NCBI GenBank assembly: GCA_015055615.1
Contig: SVHT01000008.1
Coordinates: 1-64,000 of the forward strand
From: Clostridiales bacterium
Lineage (GTDB): Bacteria; Bacillota; Clostridia; Christensenellales; Borkfalkiaceae
Direction of reading: 5' to 3'
DNA length: 64,000 bases
Part shown: positions 32,391 to 42,247 of the stretch, in pieces
How the letters are laid out: each line of letters begins with the position of its first letter
How positions within the stretch are numbered: position 1 is the stretch's first letter
Made by a program: the position numbers and the translations under genes
Notes under the pieces: model-generated
Told to the model about the DNA's origin: nothing
Databases searched by the model: none
What the model saw: the letters and a program-made list of their open reading frames with translations, nothing else

Positions 32391-32416
32391 CGACATTGCC
32401 CCGTTAAAACCCAAAA

Positions 32417-32470
32417 AGAAAACGCCTACCGCGTTTCAACCCCGTCGGTTTAAAATGCAATAGGCGCTTT
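32417..32470 (-). terminator. Terminator after an SGNH hydrolase gene
   Basis: On the minus strand GCGCCTATTGC near the stop codon pairs with GCGGTAGGCG further on, and TTTTCTTTTT follows. The loop is long (about 25 bases). Confidence 0.6.
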
Positions 32471-32473
32471 TAT

Positions 32474-33259
32474 TTATTTAATATAATACAAGTCTGTCCC
32501 TATAAAACCCGCGTCTGAGAAGTCGGCTGGATACTTGCGTATGATAAAATCTATATAGCTTTCGATGATTCGAGCCGTTACGATATAACCCGTAGGCGTC
32601 ATATGACCAAGGAAATACTTTTCCTTAAACGTCTCGTCATAAACGGGCGCATAGGTATATAAATCTACCAAATACGTATTATCGAAGAATTTTGTAAATT
32701 CTTCCAATAACTCTCTATGCCCCTTTCTTTTTATATCGTTATCATCAGCTTCCCGTGGCATGGACACTAAAAAGAATTTTGCTCTCGGCTGTAAAAGCTT
32801 TAACCGTTGGATAATTTGCGCGTAATATCCCGCGAAGGTTTTAGCGTTTTGGGTGTAATCCTCTTTGTTGACATCCTTTAACGAACCAAGCTCCATATTT
32901 TTACATACGATATCGTTTACCCCAAGCGCAATGATATAGGCTTGACAAAGCTTGTCTTTATCGAAAAATCCCATATCGTCGGCAAACGATTCCATATATT
33001 CCTTCGCGGTCATACCGCCTCTGGAAAAGTTATAAACCGTCGAGCCCGTACTTCTTGCAATATGTTGTCCCCAACTATACTCGTAAAAATCGTGAAAGTT
33101 CCGCGCTCCGTCCGCCGTTCTCGACTCAAATTCACCCGAGGAAAGACTGTCGCCAATACACCCGATTTTTCTAAAAATACCCGTAAAGCCACCGTCCGTA
33201 ACGATTCTGTCCAATGGTTTTTCGTTTTCGCCTATACTTAAATATTCGTAAATATTCAT
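32474..33259 (-). CDS. SGNH/GDSL hydrolase
   Basis: This 261-residue protein has block I 'IGCIGDSLSSGEF' near residue 32, Gly block 'NFSRGGMTA', Asn block 'IALGVNDIVC' and a final block near 'LGHMTPTGY' that carries the catalytic His. The closing Asp is less clear than in the other copies. No signal peptide is seen. It sits between two hairpins, after the surface-protein genes, so it may be transcribed alone. A carbohydrate esterase is likely; substrate unknown. Confidence 0.82.
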   Translation of the reverse strand: MNIYEYLSIGENEKPLDRIVTDGGFTGIFRKIGCIGDSLSSGEFESRTADGARNFHDFYEYSWGQHIARSTGSTVYNFSRGGMTAKEYMESFADDMGFFDKDKLCQAYIIALGVNDIVCKNMELGSLKDVNKEDYTQNAKTFAGYYAQIIQRLKLLQPRAKFFLVSMPREADDNDIKRKGHRELLEEFTKFFDNTYLVDLYTYAPVYDETFKEKYFLGHMTPTGYIVTARIIESYIDFIIRKYPADFSDAGFIGTDLYYIK

Positions 33260-33294
33260 ATTTTTCCTTTATTCAAAAACACTTATTAAGAGTT

Positions 33295-33342
33295 TTACGC
33301 CTTCCCGTAAACGATAAAACCTACCGCTTACAGAAGGCGTAA
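33295..33342 (-). terminator. Hairpin at the end of the surface-protein operon
   Basis: TTACGCCTTC (33295-33304) pairs exactly with GAAGGCGTAA (33333-33342). It lies just after the stop of the Ig-like lipoprotein gene. The T run after it on the minus strand is weak (AAAACTCTT). Confidence 0.6.
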
Positions 33343-33354
33343 CGCACTGTTGAT

Positions 33355-35205
33355 TTAGTTGGAGGTAATCAATTCCACGCCAGCAGGCGCCGTCGTCATA
33401 TCGTACTCGTATTGCGTTACACTGCTCGCGTAAATCTTAACGTTCTCGTATACGGACGTATTTTTTTCGTTACCCATACCGCCGAAGACTTTCTGAAGAC
33501 TTCTGCCTTCTGCGTGAATGGTAATATTCCTAAACGTGCAACGTCTCATTTCATGCGAAATCAAAATACCGCAAGATTTTATATCGGCAGCCACATTAAA
33601 CGCCGAATCTTCCGTCGTCGTAATTTCGATATTTTCAATCGTTGCGCCTACGACACCGCGCCCAAAAATCGTCGTTTCTCCGCCGTTATAACGAACGTTG
33701 GGGAACTTAATATTTTTGAACACCGCGCCTTCGCCCGACTGCGCCGTAAGACCGTAGTTGACCGTTTTGAAATTCAAAATCGAATGGCCCCTACCGTCAA
33801 GCGTCCCTCTAAAACCGTGCATCCAATTCCAATCGGTTGCATAACAACTGATTTCATACCAGTTGAAATCCATATCCGAAGCCAACGTGTAGTAGCCGTA
33901 AATGGTATCCCCTTTCCATTGGATTGAAATGGCAGTTTTGAAATCGGTTAAGTTTGTTAATTCCTTTGTAACGATTACCGTATTCAACGCATATTCGTAG
34001 ATTGTATCCGACGTTTCCACCGAGATACGCATTACTTTTTCGCCGTAAATATCCAAACCAAACGCTTTCGTTTGAACGGTCACAACGCCGTCTGCGTACG
34101 AGAAACAGCTTTCGTCAAGCTGGACGTTATCCGCCCAAGCCTCAACGATTTCCCCTTCCGTTACCGTTTCGCTCAACGAGAAGGACGCCGTGTTGCTCTC
34201 ATTGATTTCATACTTTCTTTCCCCTTCCGTCGGGTAAACGATTTGCGTTGCCGTAATAAGGGTATCCAAGTTAATGAATTCTGCTTCTTCTTGTTCTACG
34301 GAAACAGCCACACGGTCCTTGATTACGCGTACTGCCACGGAAATATCTACGCCTTGATAAGACAGCGTAAGGTTGGTCACGCCTTCCTTTCCTGCAAGCA
34401 ATTTTCCGCCTTCCCCAATGGTAACGATTGCTTCGTTAGAAACGGTCCAATCTAAGCTGTCGCTGGGAACTTTTTCCCCTTTATAATAAAGGCTAATATC
34501 CGAAGTGTATACGTCGTGCGCGCTGGTAAGACAAAGCTGATTATCCACCGCGCCTTCAAGCGCGTAAACCAAATCGGTATTTTTTACCGTCACGTTCACG
34601 CTTTCGGCAAGCAACTGCCCGTATACCGTCGTATATACCGTAAATTCCGTTTTGCCAAGCGCGTTCCCCGTAAAGAGAACCTCGTTGCCCGACACCGTTG
34701 CGGATACCGCTTCTTGCGTTTCATCCACAGCGTCGCAGGCAAACGTCACGTAGTCGGTAATATCTTGCCCGCCATAATACATATACAGGGAAAGCGCATA
34801 GCTATCGCCCTCAGAAATCGTAATATCGTTTTCTACGACGAACGTAGGCAAACTCTGTTTTCTCACAACGGTTACTTCGCACGTATCGGAAAGGTTTCCA
34901 CTCTTAGCCGTAACCGTTACCTTGCCTTCCTTAATGTTCGTCGTGGCCTTGCCGTTTGCATCCACGGAAAGCAGGGACGGGTCGGAACTCGTCCAAGTCA
35001 CTTCCCCCACGTTTTCCGTTTTCAGCTCAAACGTATACGAGTCAAAGCAATCCAACGCCAAAGACGAATCGGTAATATTGATACTAGCTTCGGTCTTAGG
35101 GACGTTCACAGGACCAGACGGATTTGCATTTCCGTTGTCACAACCCGTGAAAAGGAATGCGCTCGCCGACAAAATACTGATAAGTCCAACAACTATCTTC
35201 TTCAT
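33355..35205 (-). CDS. Lipoprotein with Ig-like domain and C-terminal beta-helix module
   Basis: This 616-residue surface protein starts at ATG 35205, eight bases after AAGGAGG; the GTG two codons earlier is too close to that site. The signal peptide ends in a lipobox with Cys22 ('FLFTGC'). A BIG2-like domain follows ('VTWTSSDPSLLSVDANGKA' and 'GKVTVTAKSGNLSDTCEVTV'), then two or three further Ig-like parts. From about residue 420 comes the module also found in the 2442- and 975-residue proteins: 'YGYYTLASDMD', 'GFRGTLDGRGHSI' and repeated 'FKNI', 'IENIEI', 'FRNITI' strands of a right-handed beta-helix. Such modules often bind or cleave glycans; no catalytic residues are evident. Confidence 0.78.
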   Translation of the reverse strand: MKKIVVGLISILSASAFLFTGCDNGNANPSGPVNVPKTEASINITDSSLALDCFDSYTFELKTENVGEVTWTSSDPSLLSVDANGKATTNIKEGKVTVTAKSGNLSDTCEVTVVRKQSLPTFVVENDITISEGDSYALSLYMYYGGQDITDYVTFACDAVDETQEAVSATVSGNEVLFTGNALGKTEFTVYTTVYGQLLAESVNVTVKNTDLVYALEGAVDNQLCLTSAHDVYTSDISLYYKGEKVPSDSLDWTVSNEAIVTIGEGGKLLAGKEGVTNLTLSYQGVDISVAVRVIKDRVAVSVEQEEAEFINLDTLITATQIVYPTEGERKYEINESNTASFSLSETVTEGEIVEAWADNVQLDESCFSYADGVVTVQTKAFGLDIYGEKVMRISVETSDTIYEYALNTVIVTKELTNLTDFKTAISIQWKGDTIYGYYTLASDMDFNWYEISCYATDWNWMHGFRGTLDGRGHSILNFKTVNYGLTAQSGEGAVFKNIKFPNVRYNGGETTIFGRGVVGATIENIEITTTEDSAFNVAADIKSCGILISHEMRRCTFRNITIHAEGRSLQKVFGGMGNEKNTSVYENVKIYASSVTQYEYDMTTAPAGVELITSN

Positions 35206-35218
35206 CCTCACGTCCTCC

Positions 35219-37240
35219 TTACATTAAGCCCCATTGCTTATACACGTCCGTAATATAGCCGTGCTCCATTTGCTGTATCAAACCGAGCTCATCGCCGTCT
35301 TCCTTAAATTCCTGACGCATGGTCAGCATTTGCGTAGGCGTATAGCTCGCTTCATGCAACGTGCAAAGCGCATATCTGGGGAACAACGTTTCAATCTTGA
35401 TATGCTTTACGAGTTTTGCATACTCTTGCGGACGCTCAAACTCTAAATAAGCAACGGCTTTATAGGCTTGGTCCATAAGCTCTAACCAACCCTCTAACAT
35501 CTCTTTCGGCCAGAAACGCTTATCGCTGCCGATTTCTTGGTAAATACCGCCACCCAAGCCGTAGTCCTGCACCGATTCAAGATAGGTTTCCCATTGACGG
35601 AGTTCGTTATAGTATTGTTCCATAATATCCGCCGCCGCGCCGTAATAGTTCTTGAAGAACTTGTTTTTATATTCTTCATAAGAAATGGTTACGTCCATTT
35701 GCGCTTTCGAATCGAGATACTCCTTCAATTTACCAAAGCACGTAACGTTTTCACTCATACGCTGACCTTCGTTATAGATAATGTTCGCACCTTGTTGTTT
35801 GAAGAAGTAATAGGTATCAACCATAGAAGAATAGGTATTATACGGGAACATATAGTGATGGTAGTCCGTTTCGTATACCCAAGCCATAATATTGTCGGTA
35901 TATTCGCTCCACGCTTTAACAGCCTCTGCAAATACTCGGTTTTCTTCATGGTAGAAGGAATAGATATATTTTGCGTCCAAAGGCGCGATAAATACCGTGA
36001 TATTCGGACTGCATTTTAAGGTAGGGTCTTCTTCTACGGGCGTTGTAGGGGGCGCATACGACGTATGATACGCAAAGAAAGCAATCTGCACGTATCTGCG
36101 CTCCGTCCCCGTTTCTTCCGCGTATGCTTCAAGCGCCGCCTGGAACTTCACGTCCAAATCGTTCATATAACGAATAATCGTTGCGGAAATAGACCCGTCT
36201 TTCTTCAATACCGCGTTACAAGTTTCGCAGTCACAGCAATACGGTGCGTCTTCCTGCGTAATTGTAATAACGTTTTGCATCGGCTGTGAAATAACGCTTT
36301 CCATCATTACTTCCAACATGGCTTCCTGCATCGCTTCATATTCCACAGGGTCGCCGTGGGCCGTATAGCAAAGCTGACGATGCTTGGAATTGCTAGAATA
36401 CCATTCTTCATGGTCTTCCAAATATTTCTCTACGGGAAGATATGCAAAAATGTTATGTACTCTTGCTTGATTTTCCCCTACTGCAACGAAAATAGGGTCC
36501 ACTTCATAGCCCATACCGTACAAACCGGAAGCTTCCATCCAGTTGGTATAGTTACGATAATCATAATCTGGACGTTCAACGATATCGATATCGGGCAACG
36601 TTTCACCGTTATTTTCGTAAACGACCGTATCATGCGCAATCATATCGTAACCAACAATCGCCTTTAACAATGCAATGGCGCCCATCTGATAGCCGTTCGT
36701 CATCTTCACTTCTAAAAACAACGAATCGCCGTACGATTTAATATAATACCCCGCAGGACCAAGGTCTTCTTTCGGCATCTCCAATCCGCAAGCGGTAAAC
36801 AAATCCTTACAGCCGATGATAATGTATTTAGAATCCAAATTTATCTCTAATTCTTCCCCGGGCGTGTGCGTCTCTACCTTAAACGTAGCGTAAGAGGCAT
36901 TGCTTAAATGTTGCGAAATAAAGGTCGCTGCGCGCAACGTATAGCTATTGCTCGTATCTACAATAATCTTGTACTCCGTAGTCGCCAAAGCCGTACCCGC
37001 GTTCGATACCAACGTTCTATTGGAAGGGGTTACGTTTACGTTGTGCAGAGTATTCGTCAACGGACCTCTGTTCAACGCGTCGCTAATCGGATCCTGCGGA
37101 GTAGGTACTTCCACTACGCCGCCCATGCCGTTATTAGCAGAGGACGAAGAATCGCAAGACGCCACAAACAGCGTACTGCAAACCGTCAGACATGCTAATG
37201 CCAACGATAAAATTTTAGACAATTTTTTCTTTAATCTCAT
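35219..37240 (-). CDS. DUF4838 lipoprotein (glycan-associated)
   Basis: This 673-residue secreted protein has a signal peptide and lipobox Cys29 ('LFVASC'). It opens with a GH67/GH20-like N-terminal alpha/beta domain ('TEYKIIVDTSNSYTLRAATF' and 'KYIIIGCKDLF'), then DUF4838 with 'QEDAPYCCDCETCNAVLKKDG', where four cysteines in CCDCETC likely hold a metal, and a helical end. DUF4838 proteins occur in polysaccharide loci and resemble TIM-barrel glycosidases; the reaction is not settled. The C-terminal end ('VYKQWGLM') matches that of the 2442-residue protein, so the two are paralogues. It follows the 1000-residue surface protein by 21 bases, in the ABC importer operon. Confidence 0.82.
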   Translation of the reverse strand: MRLKKKLSKILSLALACLTVCSTLFVASCDSSSSANNGMGGVVEVPTPQDPISDALNRGPLTNTLHNVNVTPSNRTLVSNAGTALATTEYKIIVDTSNSYTLRAATFISQHLSNASYATFKVETHTPGEELEINLDSKYIIIGCKDLFTACGLEMPKEDLGPAGYYIKSYGDSLFLEVKMTNGYQMGAIALLKAIVGYDMIAHDTVVYENNGETLPDIDIVERPDYDYRNYTNWMEASGLYGMGYEVDPIFVAVGENQARVHNIFAYLPVEKYLEDHEEWYSSNSKHRQLCYTAHGDPVEYEAMQEAMLEVMMESVISQPMQNVITITQEDAPYCCDCETCNAVLKKDGSISATIIRYMNDLDVKFQAALEAYAEETGTERRYVQIAFFAYHTSYAPPTTPVEEDPTLKCSPNITVFIAPLDAKYIYSFYHEENRVFAEAVKAWSEYTDNIMAWVYETDYHHYMFPYNTYSSMVDTYYFFKQQGANIIYNEGQRMSENVTCFGKLKEYLDSKAQMDVTISYEEYKNKFFKNYYGAAADIMEQYYNELRQWETYLESVQDYGLGGGIYQEIGSDKRFWPKEMLEGWLELMDQAYKAVAYLEFERPQEYAKLVKHIKIETLFPRYALCTLHEASYTPTQMLTMRQEFKEDGDELGLIQQMEHGYITDVYKQWGLM

Positions 37241-37261
37241 CTCAATTCACCTCTGCATCCT

Positions 37262-40200
37262 TTACTCTGCGCTCTTTACGTTGACGTAATACGTTTCGTT
37301 CGTGATATTGCCTGCTCCGTCTACCACCATGACGCGAATCTTGTAGTTCCCCACGTGATTTACCACAATGGCGTTACCAGGCAACATAAATACTTCGCTT
37401 GTAGGCGCTTCCACAAAGACTCTTACAATGATATCTTTTTCCGCGGTATAATTATCCGATACCGTATAATTGGGAACGACGAGCATATCGCCGACCTTTG
37501 CCTCCGTAACAAACGAACCTTTCCACGTGATAACGGGTTTCTCTTCGTCGGAAACGTTCAACGTGTAAATAAGCGCCGAAGAGTTTACTCTCTTTACAAA
37601 TTCCTTATCTTCCGTTGCCGAATAGGAAACGAGATATTGTCCAATCTTATCTAATTTAATTACGTAATCCTTTGACGGGTCTACGTTTTCCAAAAGAACC
37701 CCGTTGACGTCCACTACGGCATCGCCGTTAGAATCGGTAACCGTCAGCGAATAGTCCATATTCGGCGAATATACGTCGTATGCAACCGGAGCGTAAATGG
37801 TATAGAACGAGCCAGGTTTCCACGTACCGCCTATTTCGTGTTGCGCCAAAATAACGGGCGCAATTCTATCCGTTTGTACCGTATTGAAACGCACGTTGCC
37901 CAATTCCGCAAACGTAAAACCTCCGTTTTCCGCGCCATTTTCAAACGAAACGTTGATAAACATTTTATCGCTTTCAAACGCAACGAAATCCTTTACCGCA
38001 AGGGTTTCTTTCCCTATCGAAAAGCTACCGTTTTCATACGTAATTTCAAACGCTGCGTCACTGTTAAACGACACGCCTGCAAACGTCTTGCGAACGCCGT
38101 CTACTTCCATATAAGCATTCTTGCCATCATAACCCAAAACCATCGAAACGGCCAAATCATGATTAAATGCGTCCACCAACGAAACGCGGATAAGCGTATC
38201 TGCCGTTGCACCGTTCACGTTTGTAAATTTCATAACGGCATATTTAGAGGATTGTGCGTTGGCAAACGTAAAGCCAAAACCGCTATCCGTCGCCGTCAAA
38301 ACCATACCGTCGCTCGTCTTTTCACACGCAAAGCCTTCGCCGTAAAGGTAGTTTTCCGCGTGCAAACGCAACCCAACTTCTTCTTGTACCCAAGCCAATA
38401 CGCCGTTCGCCGTGTGACTTGCCAGCGTTACGCCTTGGCTCTTAATCTCAAACTGTACGGGATCGCCTTGGTTTGCAATGGTAATCTTAGCGGTCTCCCC
38501 TGCCTTATACGTCGTAGCGCCGTTCGCGTCCGTAATGACAACGTCACAAAGTTCCCTTTGCAACTTATCACCGCTCATAGAATACGCATAATACGAAGGC
38601 AATACGTAGTTTACGTCCGAAATATACGTAGGATATACGTCAAAATCTCTTTCGAGTATCGGCGTGTCGCCTGCCGTGACGGAAACGTCATAGCCCTTTT
38701 CCGTCTTTTGACCTACGTAGTCCGTTATTTCATAAATTACCTTATACGTACCAAGCTCTAACGCGCGGAAACCTGCTTGAATTTCCTCACGCTTGCCGTT
38801 AATCTCAATATAAGTTTTTACCGTCTTTTTACCGCTACCGCCCGTAATACTGTCAACGTTGACCATGGGAACGTTTACCCATTCCCCTGCGTTCGCGCTC
38901 GTCTGTTTGTCTACGGGAAGTTCAAAATCAGCCGTTTCCAAATTTTCATAAGCCGTTACGTATTTTACTACGCTACTGCTATTGCCGATTTTATCCACAG
39001 CTTCATAGACGATACCGTACGTGCCCGCTTTTTTAATGGCAATCTTTCCATCTTTTACAGGCACTTTCGTCGTACTTTCCATGCCGTAGTTAAACCATAC
39101 GGATGCCGTTACTTCACAATCTCTTGCATAGGCGTCGTATGCCGTTGCCGTAGGAAGCACGTAATCGTGTCCAACCAACGCTTTCGGCATTTCGTTTGCA
39201 AACGCTTCGTCAACGGTTATCGTCGGCTTATCCGTATCGAGATAAACGCTATTCGACAAATCGTCAATGCCGTACACGTTCGTAATACAAACGTTCGCCG
39301 TAGTGCCGTTATAACCATATGCGCTGACGGAAAGACGCGCCTTACCGCTAGGGAACCCCGTCCATACGTTTTGTACGTATTCCGAGTTATCCAAGTCCGC
39401 ATACATCGAAATGTTACCGGGGAAACCCAATGAATACATTTCCATCGTTTGATAATTCATGGAAACGAAAAACTGTGTGGTATCAGGGGCAACAATGCCT
39501 GTCTGCCCCACCGAGTTGAAGGGAACGTAGCTCCAAAGTCCGTACCCGTTATTCGTTTTCAAGCCTTCGCTTTGGTGCATACCGACGGGCACTTGATTCT
39601 GTCCGTGCGCCGCAACGTACGTATTGTACGTCCAATCATAACCGTAATGATGCACCTTCAAATACACGGAAGGATCTTCCGCGTCAGTAAAGGTAAAAAT
39701 AAGTTCGCTAAAATCCGCCGACCCTGCAACGTCGGGCGTTACGTACCCCGTTACAAGCTGATCGTCCGCCTTAATTTTCGTAAAGTCGATATACTGCGTA
39801 AATACGAGCGAATCGTTCTGCGCAATACGCGCTTGCACCCCGGCTGTGGTCGCCCCTTTCGGTGTTCCGTAAGAAACGGAGGATTTTTCGCTAGATATGT
39901 CGTACGCAGGATAATTTACGAGGAATTCTTCACTATCCGCGTATACCTTATCCCCTGCCTGTACCGAATATTTTACCGTATAGACGCCCGCCTGGTCCAG
40001 TACGATTTCCTTTGCATCGGAAATGGAACCGTCTGGGAAGCAAACGATTACGCTTGCCTCATGCGTTGCCCCGTTTTTCGTATAACTTCTCGGCGTTACA
40101 GCCAGCGTTTCTTTGTAGTCGTACTCCGCATCAAGGAAGCTTTGCGACCAACCTTCCACCGCATTTGCATTTGCGGAAGTATAAGCAACTACGCCCGCCG

Positions 40201-40264
40201 TTGCAGATGCAACGCATACCGTAAGCAAACCAAGCAAGCAAAATATATTTCTTCTTTTTTTCAT
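37262..40264 (-). CDS. Secreted 1000-residue modular surface protein
   Basis: The N-terminus is a signal peptide ('MKKRRNIFCLLGLLTVCVAS', cut near residue 36). The rest is beta-rich with at least five Ig- or cadherin-like segments that share 'YDAYARDCEV'-, 'YPTYISDVNY'- and 'APVAYDVYSPNMDYSLTV'-type turns followed by 'GTYGIVYEA' or 'GQYLVSYSA'. Between them are lectin-like jelly-roll stretches. No LPXTG, SLH or lipobox is seen, so attachment to the cell is unclear. It lies between the importer permeases and a DUF4838 lipoprotein and probably binds the glycan that the operon consumes. I do not recognise a named family for the whole protein. Confidence 0.75.
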   Translation of the reverse strand: MKKRRNIFCLLGLLTVCVASATAGVVAYTSANANAVEGWSQSFLDAEYDYKETLAVTPRSYTKNGATHEASVIVCFPDGSISDAKEIVLDQAGVYTVKYSVQAGDKVYADSEEFLVNYPAYDISSEKSSVSYGTPKGATTAGVQARIAQNDSLVFTQYIDFTKIKADDQLVTGYVTPDVAGSADFSELIFTFTDAEDPSVYLKVHHYGYDWTYNTYVAAHGQNQVPVGMHQSEGLKTNNGYGLWSYVPFNSVGQTGIVAPDTTQFFVSMNYQTMEMYSLGFPGNISMYADLDNSEYVQNVWTGFPSGKARLSVSAYGYNGTTANVCITNVYGIDDLSNSVYLDTDKPTITVDEAFANEMPKALVGHDYVLPTATAYDAYARDCEVTASVWFNYGMESTTKVPVKDGKIAIKKAGTYGIVYEAVDKIGNSSSVVKYVTAYENLETADFELPVDKQTSANAGEWVNVPMVNVDSITGGSGKKTVKTYIEINGKREEIQAGFRALELGTYKVIYEITDYVGQKTEKGYDVSVTAGDTPILERDFDVYPTYISDVNYVLPSYYAYSMSGDKLQRELCDVVITDANGATTYKAGETAKITIANQGDPVQFEIKSQGVTLASHTANGVLAWVQEEVGLRLHAENYLYGEGFACEKTSDGMVLTATDSGFGFTFANAQSSKYAVMKFTNVNGATADTLIRVSLVDAFNHDLAVSMVLGYDGKNAYMEVDGVRKTFAGVSFNSDAAFEITYENGSFSIGKETLAVKDFVAFESDKMFINVSFENGAENGGFTFAELGNVRFNTVQTDRIAPVILAQHEIGGTWKPGSFYTIYAPVAYDVYSPNMDYSLTVTDSNGDAVVDVNGVLLENVDPSKDYVIKLDKIGQYLVSYSATEDKEFVKRVNSSALIYTLNVSDEEKPVITWKGSFVTEAKVGDMLVVPNYTVSDNYTAEKDIIVRVFVEAPTSEVFMLPGNAIVVNHVGNYKIRVMVVDGAGNITNETYYVNVKSAE

Positions 40265-40285
40265 GGTTTATTGCTCCTAAATAAT

Positions 40286-41164
40286 TTAACCTTTCAATCC
40301 GCCCAACGTCAAGTTCCCCATCAATTTTTCTTGGAAAATCAAGAAAAGGAGAAGCACGGGCGAGAATACGATGATTGCCAACGCAATGAGCTGCGGGGTT
40401 TCCGAGAAATTGCCGTTTGACTTCATTTGGAAAAACAAAGTATACCCGAGCGTAGGATGACTAGGCAAATATACCTGCGGGGACTGATAATTGTTCCAAA
40501 ATTCTACAAAATTGATTAAGAAAACGGTAAAGAACAAGTTTTTAATCAGGGGCATACCGATTCTTAACAAAACCTGTAAATTGCTCGCCCCGTCAATCTT
40601 CGCCGCCTCCGAATATCCCATCGGCATTGCCTTGAAGGCGCTGTACATAACAAAGAAATACATCCCCAGCATGTTGGCGCTCATAATCCACAAGCCCCAA
40701 ATATGGTCGTGAAACCTCAACCTATATGCCATATCCAATTCCGACGGTAAGCTACCGACAATCGGAACAATCATTGCTATAAGAACAATCGAATGTACAA
40801 CCTTAGAAGATTTGAAATTAAACCGTGCGCAGCTGTATGCCGTAAGACAGGGAACCAACGTTTTAAAGAACGCGCATCCCATCGCATACAACAAGGAATT
40901 CAACAAGATATTTCCAAATTCCGCATCAGGTTTCCCCGCGCCCACTTCCATTCTCAAAACGTTAAACGCGTCAATAATGTTACAATACCATAACTTGGGT
41001 AATTTGTAGGTGTTCGGGTCATCGAAATGCTTAAATTCCGACGGTTTTTTAAATGCCGTAATAGTTCCCCAATAAAAGATTCCCAGCATCGATAAAACGT
41101 ATAAGCAAAGAACCGCGCATAAGACAATCGTCAAAGGAGAAAATTTATTTTTTCGTTTCGCCAT
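40286..41164 (-). CDS. Carbohydrate ABC permease (MalG-like)
   Basis: This 292-residue protein has six helices and the EAA-loop 'YSEAAKIDGASNLQVLLRIGMPL' (core: EAAKIDGAS), which docks to the ATPase. It forms the inner-membrane channel with the next permease. No ATPase gene is near; clostridial importers of this CUT1 type commonly share one MsmX-like ATPase coded elsewhere. It is 12 bases after the partner permease. Confidence 0.93.
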   Translation of the reverse strand: MAKRKNKFSPLTIVLCAVLCLYVLSMLGIFYWGTITAFKKPSEFKHFDDPNTYKLPKLWYCNIIDAFNVLRMEVGAGKPDAEFGNILLNSLLYAMGCAFFKTLVPCLTAYSCARFNFKSSKVVHSIVLIAMIVPIVGSLPSELDMAYRLRFHDHIWGLWIMSANMLGMYFFVMYSAFKAMPMGYSEAAKIDGASNLQVLLRIGMPLIKNLFFTVFLINFVEFWNNYQSPQVYLPSHPTLGYTLFFQMKSNGNFSETPQLIALAIIVFSPVLLLFLIFQEKLMGNLTLGGLKG

Positions 41165-41176
41165 AGCTATTCCTCC

Positions 41177-42097
41177 TTATTCCTGCGGTCCAAACTTATC
41201 CAGCGCCCAACGCAAACCCAAGGTAAGCGGTACAAGCACAGCCGTAACTACAAGGCTCAACGCCGCATATTGATTAAATACGGTCGCATCATACGAGCCT
41301 TTCCCCGCCGCGTCTTGTACGGCGTTGAAGATATAATACCCCATCGTCCCCGTATCGAAGCCGAGCCCCGAACCAAAGAACGAGAACAGATTATATTGGT
41401 TGGTGAAAATCGTTGCAAATCCAGTTACCAAGAACACCGATAAAGTAGGATAGGTAAACGGAATCACGATATGGAAAAATTCCTGCCACGACGTTGCGCC
41501 GTCTAATTGCGCCGCCTCTAACGTTTCGGGGGATATTTCCGCCATCTTATTAGAGTAAATCAAGGTTGTCGTCCCGAAATTCGTCCAAATATAAAACAGC
41601 ATAACGGATATGTAGGAATCGGGGTTTGAGGGCGATATCAAAAGCGGTTTGTTGGAAGAATGGAACAAGTCTTCCCAAATCGTCCCTAACGCCTTATCTA
41701 CAAACTGATGGAAAAGAACAACCATTACCATACTAGATACAATGGAGGGCAGGAACAAGAACAACCGGAAGAGTTTTCCGCCCCACAATTTTTTAGAGAT
41801 ATAGTAGGCAAACAGCAGTGCCAAAGGCACGCTAACCACCATCGAAATCACGTAAAAAATTGCTGATGTTTTTACTGCTCCCCACACGTCGAGCCACATA
41901 TAGTCAGCATCGAATATATTTTGGAAATAGTAAAAGATTGATTTTCCCGGAACCCTCTCAAATGCCATCTTAAAGGAGTTGAAATTGACGGCTACGTAAA
42001 AAACCGCAAATTGCGCCAACGGCCAAATCAACAGCGCCCAATGGAAAATTAAATCCCCTCTCCGTCCAATACCTTTCTTTTTGGTTGTTGTTTTCAT
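41177..42097 (-). CDS. Carbohydrate ABC permease (MalF-like)
   Basis: This 306-residue protein of the CUT1 type has six helices and the EAA-loop 'ETLEAAQLDGATSWQEFFHI' (core: EAAQLDGA). It pairs with the MalG-like subunit. A strong hairpin (42147-42185) in the 150-base gap to the binding-protein gene may set different amounts of binding protein and channel. Confidence 0.93.
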   Translation of the reverse strand: MKTTTKKKGIGRRGDLIFHWALLIWPLAQFAVFYVAVNFNSFKMAFERVPGKSIFYYFQNIFDADYMWLDVWGAVKTSAIFYVISMVVSVPLALLFAYYISKKLWGGKLFRLFLFLPSIVSSMVMVVLFHQFVDKALGTIWEDLFHSSNKPLLISPSNPDSYISVMLFYIWTNFGTTTLIYSNKMAEISPETLEAAQLDGATSWQEFFHIVIPFTYPTLSVFLVTGFATIFTNQYNLFSFFGSGLGFDTGTMGYYIFNAVQDAAGKGSYDATVFNQYAALSLVVTAVLVPLTLGLRWALDKFGPQE

Positions 42098-42146
42098 AGT
42101 AAATTTCCTAAACTTATAAAATTTGTTTGCCTAAACGTTTTGTCAG

Positions 42147-42185
42147 CACCGCCTATATTTCCTTCATCTTGCAATATAGGCGGTG
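42147..42185 (-). promoter_or_regulatory. 13-bp perfect hairpin between binding-protein and permease genes
   Basis: CACCGCCTATATT (42147-42159) and AATATAGGCGGTG (42173-42185) are exact inverted repeats around a 13-base loop, with no T run. It fits an mRNA 3'-end protection or partial-termination element that gives more binding protein than permease. A smaller hairpin (42221-42236) lies beside the stop codon. Confidence 0.6.
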
Positions 42186-42247
42186 TGTAACACATTTTCA
42201 AACGTTATAGCGACGTTTTCAATGGCGCTTGCCATTAAAATTGATTA

